64,000 bases of DNA from Huntiella abstrusa (Eukaryota > Ascomycota > Sordariomycetes > Microascales > Ceratocystidaceae): the NCBI GenBank assembly GCA_025685495.1, contig JAJNMT010000034.1:248001-312000 (forward strand), in the 5' to 3' direction. The notes under the pieces were generated by a model. It did no database searches, had not been told where the DNA came from, and worked only from the letters and a program-made list of their open reading frames with translations. Positions within the stretch are counted from its first letter, which is position 1; each line of letters begins with the position of its first letter. The position numbers and the translations under genes are program-made. Of the stretch, positions 57,234-64,000 are shown piece by piece.

Positions 57234-57825
57234 GAGACACAGTACTTGCTACAAGTCATTCTGTACTTTCCGTCTGCCCTTCTTGCTTGTTGACCAAGTA
57301 TGACTATGTGCATGATTTTCTTTGCATTTTTTTCCCTTGCCCAATGTCGCCTTTTGACTTGGCAAATGTTCACGATATGCCTCTGGAAGCCAGTCTAGTT
57401 TGCGCCTGGGGCGTTTTTTTTCTATTGCTCTCTTGAAAACGGAGTGCGATGTCTTTTGTTTCGCAAGCTTGCTCCCTTTTTGTCTTGCCTTTGTTTTGGT
57501 TCTGTTTTTTGCGCCCCTCATGACCTTGTCGCCTTGATAGAACGAGGTGGACTCTGATGCTATGATATCATTATCCTACGTTGTACGCACTTCAATTACA
57601 TAGTTGTCCTTTTTTCTGCCAAGCCACATTTTTTAAAATATAATTTGATGTCATTCTAACGAGAAGTCTAAATATCCTTCAAAACGAGCATGTCTATGTA
57701 CCAAAATGTGTGTTCATCATAGGTGATTTTGTAAACAAGAGTAATCATTACCATGTACTAGCATCATATGTAGAAGCATAAATTAGCAACATTTGAAATC
57801 AGCAAATTGCCATTTTGACAGGAAA
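57234..57825. other. Convergent 3' region RGG gene/MCM6
   Basis: A 592-base T-rich region between two facing stop codons. No gene is recognised. Confidence 0.5.
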
Positions 57826-60802
57826 CTACGCCAGATCTTCATGGGCACAGTTAGGGTGTAACACGTAGACCAATCTCTGGTTGTTTCCAAGACCCTCAAC
57901 ACCGCCCAGAGCGTTTTCAGCAAAGCCCTCTCCGCGAATGGCCATGATGACATTGTTCTAAAATAGAAAAGGTTAGCAAACTGAAAATGCAACAGACAAT
58001 AAAACAAATAACTCACCTTGACCATAAGCTTCAGCACACCATAGGCCGTAAGAGTCTCACGCTTGAGATCCTCCTCGGTCTGCATGTTGGCTTCCTGTAC
58101 ACGAATGTATTCCTGTACTAGGTTATCTTCTCTGACACCCTCGCCGGCATCAGACTCGCTCTCGTTGATCATCCTCACGAACAGCTTGACAACCTCGAGG
58201 TACTTTTCGTAGGTAACCTTGACCTTGTTCTGCGAAGGCGCCGGGGCGGCAACGGGAGCGGCAGAATCGTCACCCATCTCCGTGTCCTCGGTCTCGCCGG
58301 CAGCACGGCGGGCAGCGGCCAGGAGAGCCTCGTTGGTCTCTTCGCCGTCATCGAACTCCAGATCATCGTGCTCGATGGAAATGATACTGGTGCGCAAAAG
58401 ATCATAAGCCTCATCGACGAAGAGGGGAACGATATCGTCGACACAGTTGATCTTGGCCACGGCCTCGGAAAGACGAATAAGAGACTCTAGTTGACGAACA
58501 GTAATACGGTAAGAGTTGCGACCAATACCGCCCTGGGCATCGTCAGCACGAAGCTCTTGATAACGCTTGACCAAGTGGGCTCTAGCTTCCTCCGTAAAGG
58601 TAGGCTTGTAGGTACGGGCGAAACGAATATATCTCTGAAGCTGCTCGGTGCTGTAGAGAGGAGTAACAGCCTCATCACGCAGTTGGTGAATACCGACAAT
58701 GTGTCTAGCCAGATTACGATCAGTCTGCTCGGAGCAGTCATCAAGAATGACAAAGAACAGATCGAAACGAGACATGATAGGAGCACTCATGTTGATGTTG
58801 GCGCGCAGAGACGCCTTTCTGTTGTAACGACCGCCAACAGGGTTAGCAGCAGCCAAAACACTGGTCTTCGCGTTGAGGGTAGCGTGAATACCGGCCTTGG
58901 CAATAGAGATAGTCTGCTGTTCCATAGCTTCGTGGATGGCAACCTGATCCGAAATGTCCATTTTGTCGAACTCGTCAATGGCACAAATACCGTTATCAGC
59001 CAACATCAGAGCACCAGCCTCAATGGTGAACTCGCCAGTCTCCTCATCCTTCACAACGGCAGCTGTCAAACCGGCAGCCGAAGAAGCCTTACCGGATGTG
59101 TAAACAGCACGAGGAGCGAAGGAACAGACATACTTCAAGAACTGAGACTTAGAAGTAGATGGGTCACCAACAATGCAAATGTTGATATCACCTCTCAGTT
59201 CCATGCCTTCAGGAGTGGATTTGTGAACACCAGAAACCAACTGCAAAAGAAGACCCTTCTTGACCGTCTCGTGACCAAAGACCATGGGCGCAAAAGACGA
59301 GATAAGCTTCTGGTAAATGTTGTCGGCGTGAACCATGGATCTAATCTCCTGGACTTCGTTCTCCGTCAAATGCAAGCTCTCGACCTCCTTCTTGGCAGCT
59401 TGGCCATCGGCATTGTTGTTTGACGTAAGAGCCTTGATGGTTTCGTCGATCAGCTGCATATCAGCACCGACAATCTGGGGAGAGACAGTGCAGGCCAGGA
59501 AAGCCATGCGGTATGTCAACTCACGGACACCCAGGGCCTTGAGGCCTGTTACACCATCGCCACCAGCTTCTCCGTCTGTCCGCTTGCTATCGCGCATAGC
59601 ATATGGCCGCTGACCAGGCGTGCTAAGCTGACTAACGTCAGGTACTACAATCAAGGCACCGGTAAAGATACACTTCTCTCCAGCCTGAGCCTGATCAACC
59701 ATAGCGCCACGCATAATGACATCCATGGTTCTTGGCATAGAACCCGTGGGAATTTCTGACGAGTTCTCTTGAATACGGACCTTTTGCCAATCGGTAAAGG
59801 TACTTTGTGCCATATCCAGACGCCAGGCAAATCTGTTATTGCACATGTCGTTAGGACATTGTGATGGTTCCGTGTAACGGAAAGCCTGTTCAACATTGGG
59901 GACAACTGAACGACAGACCTCGCAGACAAAAGTAGCGAGAGACAATTCGGGGCGAACCTCGGAAGTACGGGTCACAGTACCCGAAATGGAAAGCAGATTA
60001 CCAATCTGGCCAGAACGCAAATTACGAAGGCGAGAGACAACCTTAAGGTTGAAGAAAGCAACAGAAAAGGGAACCTCGTTCTCTCTGTTACCCATGTCTT
60101 CATCATCCTCGTCATCCAAACCAGAAGCACGGGGCGTCATACCGGTGAAACCGGGCGTCGATGGGTCAAGACCTGGCGTGGTAGGGTACATATCACGACC
60201 CTTCTTTCTCAATTTGGGGGCCGACTCTCTAGCGATCTTTTCAACTGTCTTGTTGACAGCCGGCGTCAATCTGTAGTACTCGGTGATAATAGCACGAGCA
60301 GTCGGGGGAGAAAAGTATTCGAGGTGGCGGAAATCAATGTACAATACCGTCATTCCCAGACGGCGCATACTCTGGAGCATGGTAATGTAGTATTGCGGAG
60401 GGTACTGCTCCATCATCTCCTTGACAATGCCATCTGATGCGCGGTTGTCATGGGGGGCAGGGAAGCTTAACAGTTGCGAGATTCGGTTAACACTACAGGA
60501 AACTACAACGAAGTATACACATAAACTTACTTGCGCAAGAAGCTCTCGAAACCATCACTAACAGTCGAGGCCAACGGATCAACGGCCTTCTTGATATCAG
60601 CAGGGTTGATCTTCTTCCGGGGCACCTTGGGCTTCGGATCCTGATCATGGGGAGTAGCCATGTCACTATGCGGCGCAGGTGTTTCCATCAACGCATCGGG
60701 CCGGGCAGAAGACGGGTAAGCTCCGTACGAAGAGCTCGGGTAGTCACGGGGAGTGGCACCGCCGATACTGATGCCATCCGACATCATACTAGGGGTAGCC
60801 AT
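57826..60802 (-). CDS. MCM6: DNA replication licensing factor Mcm6
   Basis: Exons 60802-60531, 60465-58017 and 57957-57826 encode 950 residues. Mcm6 is one of six subunits of the MCM2-7 replicative helicase. The N-terminal domain carries the zinc finger CEVC...CPNDMC near residues 272-299. In the ATPase domain are Walker A GDPSTSKS (about 524-531), Walker B CAIDEFDK (about 585-592) and the arginine finger SRFD (about 656). TYRMAFLACTV and the zinc-finger spacing point to Mcm6 rather than another MCM. A C-terminal winged-helix region follows an acidic linker, ending NQRLVYVLHPNCAHEDLA. Introns are 65 and 59 bases; the small last exon restores the conserved C terminus. An ACGCGT box lies in the shared upstream region. 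Confidence 0.95.
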
Positions 60803-61617
60803 GGTGGATAGTTTGCCGCGTGATTCAGAGAAACTAGGACAAGCTTAAGCTTTGGTGAGACCGGGTCCTTGATTGATCAAGCGTGTATGTGTTATCCGGG
60901 TAGTGACGGCGTTCGTCGTCCCGCGATGTCGATATGGCGGGGTTTTGTTGATGTTTGCAAACAGAATTGCCAGGGTTCTGGTAACCCGCGACCAACAAAA
61001 TACGCCTCGTGCGACTTGAGTAAATAGGAAAAAAGGAGATGGCAGGTGTCACAAGACAAAGTTAAACATAAGACTTGAAGATTGCTCAACTTCGAGTTTT
61101 GAATTATGGTGACAATTGAGATTCTATAACACAAATATTAGCCCGAGTGTCAACTTGTTGTTATGGATAACCAGGATTGTTTTGATCGAGGAGGGGCAAC
61201 AGAAGAGGGGCTGTCCATCACAAAAAACAACCGTCAGGGCCCTATTTTCCTAGCTGGCCTAAGCGTGTTGCGCGACGACGCGTTGACATCTCTTTAACCC
61301 CTGCAGGAATGTTATTCAACCCTACCAAAATTGAAGATGGTTCATAACCCTATCATTGAAGAGGAGGATCGGATATTGCTCAAACCGGAGCCGGTGCCGA
61401 CGGCAATGACAAGGACTCTATCTATACAAGTCCATTTACAGCGGAATTGAATTGAGTAAAAAGTGGAGAATACCCCGGATATTGCTTTCCGCTTATCGAA
61501 CTTACCTTGTTGGGAAATGCAACTATCACCGACGATACTTGGAGATATATAAGCTAAGCTAGCCACCAAAACTGGCAAGTAGTTGGCATCTTTCCTTTTC
61601 CTCGTTCTTACCTTATA
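60803..61617. other. Divergent promoter region MCM6/aminotransferase
   Basis: An 815-base region between two divergent start codons. It contains an MCB box (61278-61283) and AACCCTA motifs at 61318-61324 and 61346-61352. No gene is recognised. Confidence 0.55.
61278..61283. promoter_or_regulatory. MCB box (ACGCGT) upstream of MCM6
   Basis: ACGCGT is the binding site of the MBF (Mbp1/Swi6) cell-cycle factor that drives G1/S genes. It lies about 475 bases upstream of the MCM6 ATG and 335 bases from the opposite gene. Control of MCM6 is plausible from the known regulation of replication genes; the distance is rather long. Confidence 0.45.
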
Positions 61618-63072
61618 ATGAGAATCCCAATTCAACAACAGACTCTTTCAACAATGACTACACCCACCAAAAACCCCATTAATCTCCTCCGAGGCTGGCC
61701 CAACCCTAACAGTCTCCCGGCCACCGCTCTATCCAAAGCAGCTTCTTCCGTCCTTGCACAACCGGCTGCATATATCCCCGCTCTTCAATACGGAGCGGAC
61801 CCGGGGTTCCAGCCGCTACGCGAGGAGCTTGCAAAGTGGCTTGGCCAGCTGTTCAAGGTATCGGCGGATCCGGACCGGCTGTGTATTACCGGGGGTGCTA
61901 GCCAGAGTTTGGCGTGCATTTTACAGTCGTTTACGGATCCGAATTATACGCGGAATGTATGGGTTGTGGCGCCTTGCTATTTCTTGGCTTGTCCTATCTT
62001 TGAGGACTCGGGGTTTGCGGGCCGTTTGAAGGCTGTGCCGGAGGATGATGATGGTGTTAATGTGGAAGTTTTGGAGGCCATGATACAGGCGGCTGATAAG
62101 AATGCCGTTGAAACTCCAGTATGTATTTGTCTTCTTCAAAGATTATCTATTAACTAACACCCGCCATAGCCAATCAAAACCCCCGGTCCAGACCGTAAAC
62201 ACTACCGCCACATCATCTACGTCGTCCCCACCTCCGGAAACCCTTCCGGTAAAACCCTCCCTCTCTCCCGCCGTAAAGAGCTCGTAACCCTAGCCCGGAA
62301 ATACGACGCCCTCATCATCGCCGATGACGTGTACGATCTCCTTCAATGGCGGACCACCCCAGCCAAGCCAGATCAGGATTCCTTCCAGGCTCTCTCTGAG
62401 TTCCAGCTTCCTAGATTAGTCGATATTGACCTTGCAATGGGCCAATCACCCAATGACCCGAAACACTTTGGATATGCTATTAGTAACGGGTCTTTCAGTA
62501 AGATTTCGGGTCCGGGTATGAGAACGGGGTGGGTTGAGGGGACACCGGCGTTTGCATATGGCGTGTCACAGACAGGATCGACTCGCTCGGGAGGTGCACC
62601 TAGCCAGATGAGTTCGGCTATCATGTGGGAAATGATTCGTAGTGGAACTCTCCAGAAACATATCAACGAGGTTATCATTCCTGAGTTGAAGCAACGCCAC
62701 AGTCTACTCAGTTCTCTTATCAAGAAACATCTTTACCCCTATGGAGTAACAATGTTGGAACAGAGTCGGCGGGATGAAGACATCTATGGTGGCTACTTCA
62801 TCTGGTTAACTCTAGATAAGAAATATCCCGCCAAATTGGTTGCTGAACGGGCCAAGATTGAAGAAAATCTTATTCTAGGCTTTGGCGGGTTATTCGAAGT
62901 TTCTGGCGATGAAAAGTCCGCATCATTTAATGATAAGATCCGTTTGTGCTTCTCCTGGGAACCAGAAGAGTCACTACGTGATGGTATACTGAGATTTGCA
63001 AACATTCTGGAAACTTGGGATTCATATGACCCATCAACCAACAGTGGCAAGTCAATGGGCGACTGGCGCTAA
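61618..63072 (+). CDS. PLP-dependent aminotransferase, YER152C-like
   Basis: Exons 61618-62118 and 62170-63072 encode 467 residues (455 from the second in-frame ATG at 61654). The 51-base intron has GTATGT, TAACTAAC and ATAG. The protein is a fold-type I aminotransferase of the group that includes yeast YER152C and 2-aminoadipate aminotransferases: INLLRGWPNPNSLP at the N terminus, LQYGADPGFQPLREELAKW, ITGGASQSLACI, VPTSGNPSG, IIADDVYDLLQW and the SFSKISGPGMRTGW motif with the PLP lysine. The amino donor is not known from sequence. The short leader MRIPIQQQTLST before the second Met is not conserved in kind, so the second Met may be the real start. Confidence 0.9.
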
Positions 63073-63166
63073 ACTATGTAATCACATAACTGTACCAATA
63101 CAAGAAATTGAAGAGACAACACTGCCCTAACGCTAAGTTTGATTTTTATTTACATTGTTTGTAGGA

Positions 63167-64000
63167 TCAGATTTCGTAAGGCTTACCATCCGTGAAGATG
63201 AGATGAGGCTTTCTCTTAGCCAAATCCAGGATAGTATTGGCAAACACACCATTGGCCCAAGCAAACCAACTGCGCGTGTAGGACTTGGCAAAGTTTACAT
63301 CAATACTTTCGTGAATCAGACCGAGCTTGGATGAGCTCAGAACCAAATCCAAGCACTCCTTGATCTCAGCATCATCGTCTGAAGTTTGCGCCTGGATCAG
63401 CAAACTCATGGGCCAAGCATTGTTAAGCCCAATGTGAGGACCACCGATACCCTTGAATTGCTTGCCTTCCAAGTAGTATGGGTTACCTGACTTCTCCAAC
63501 AACATCTTGCGTGTGTTGACATATACTGGGTCATCTTCCTTGCAGAAGCCCATCAGTGGTAACGCCAACAGAGATGGATAGTTGGCATCATCCATCATGA
63601 TCTGTGAACCAAAACCGTCAACTTCGTAGGCGAATACGTCACCGTATTTCTTGTGCTTGACCACGCCATGTTCCCATACACCATCAATAAGCTTCTTACT
63701 CCAAGCCTCAGCCTGGTCAGCCAAATCACTGTTCTTCGCCGCACGAAGCATGGCAGCCGCACGTCTCATTTCAACACCCATCATAGCATTGGCCGGGATG
63801 AAGAACCCAAGAATAGTAGCATCGTCACTGGGACGGAAGGCTGATCTCACTAGACCGGTCCCTGCGTTGAGTGGGTTACCAACACCGTGCAAGTTGAGTG
63901 TTTCCGTTCCGGTATCAGTCTTGCGCTGGAAGGTATAAGCGTTTCTCATAAAAGCGCCCGTCTTTTGGTTGAAAGTTGGCTGAGACTGTTCATCGAGTAC
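63167..64000 (-). CDS. Glycoside hydrolase family 125 exo-alpha-1,6-mannosidase, C-terminal part
   Basis: A frame of 277 residues from the right edge of the window to its TGA; the 5' part lies outside. The family is GH125 (formerly DUF1237), seen from the repeated motifs TGLVRSAFRPSDDA, FFIPANAMMGVEMRRAA, YEVDGFGSQIMMDDANYPSL, GIGGPHIGLNNAWPMSLL and the end SRSWFAWANGVFANTILDL-like stretch. Such enzymes remove alpha-1,6-linked mannose; in fungi they are often secreted, but the signal peptide region is not in view. The stop is 95 bases from the aminotransferase stop on the other strand. Confidence 0.88.
   Translation of the reverse strand, partial: VLDEQSQPTFNQKTGAFMRNAYTFQRKTDTGTETLNLHGVGNPLNAGTGLVRSAFRPSDDATILGFFIPANAMMGVEMRRAAAMLRAAKNSDLADQAEAWSKKLIDGVWEHGVVKHKKYGDVFAYEVDGFGSQIMMDDANYPSLLALPLMGFCKEDDPVYVNTRKMLLEKSGNPYYLEGKQFKGIGGPHIGLNNAWPMSLLIQAQTSDDDAEIKECLDLVLSSSKLGLIHESIDVNFAKSYTRSWFAWANGVFANTILDLAKRKPHLIFTDGKPYEI

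Noticed and set aside
58491..59423. A 310-codon plus-strand frame opposite MCM6
   Set aside because: It is a shadow of the conserved MCM ATPase domain on the other strand.
1..64000. Biosynthetic, defence or mobile-element cluster
   Set aside because: All recognised genes are conserved housekeeping genes in unrelated pathways; no transposase, integrase, terminal repeats, polyketide or peptide synthase is seen.

Overview
This window is nuclear DNA of an intron-containing ascomycete fungus. Twenty-two protein-coding genes can be recognised, 21 complete and one cut by the right edge. Twenty need splicing on my reading: 37 introns placed with some confidence, plus a doubtful one in the chitin synthase gene. 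Most introns start GTAAGT, GTACGT or GTATGT and carry a CTAAC or TACTAAC branch point. CTG stands at conserved leucine positions (for example in the Rab6 GTPase), so this is not a CUG-Ser yeast. A complex I subunit, a Ca-binding external NAD(P)H dehydrogenase, Kei1 and a GH125 mannosidase fit a filamentous ascomycete or an early-branching yeast with complex I; the genus cannot be told from sequence alone. I see no tRNA, rRNA, transposon, CRISPR array or virus.

Layout. 1-13 kb: ALT1 (alanine aminotransferase, +), RPN7 (proteasome lid, -), ABD1 (mRNA cap methyltransferase, +), GEM1 (Miro GTPase, -), EMC4 (+), UFE1 (syntaxin 18, +). 13-28 kb: aspartate aminotransferase (+), a chitin synthase with an in-frame TAG near its N terminus (+), MET5 (sulfite reductase beta, -). 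28-45 kb: a gene-free 3 kb stretch, KEI1 (-), another gene-free 3 kb, RKI1 (+), YPT6/RYH1 (-), NOP53 (+), an EF-hand NADH dehydrogenase (-). 45-64 kb: uridine kinase/UPRT-like fusion (-), GID8 (+), the NDUFS4-type complex I subunit (-), ATP17 (+), a large disordered RGG protein (+), MCM6 (-), a YER152C-like aminotransferase (+) and a partial GH125 mannosidase (-).

The genes are housekeeping functions and form no biosynthetic cluster. Many are arranged head to head, with two mitochondrial genes (NDUFS4-like and ATP17) sharing a short CCAAT-rich promoter. The points most worth checking are the stop codon inside the chitin synthase frame, two GC-AG introns, two interchangeable first exons of MET5, stop-free introns of 3n length, a TATA box that suggests a downstream start for aspartate aminotransferase, a recurrent AACCCTA promoter motif, and a nested inverted-repeat block in a gene-free region. 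I found no clear previously undescribed system.
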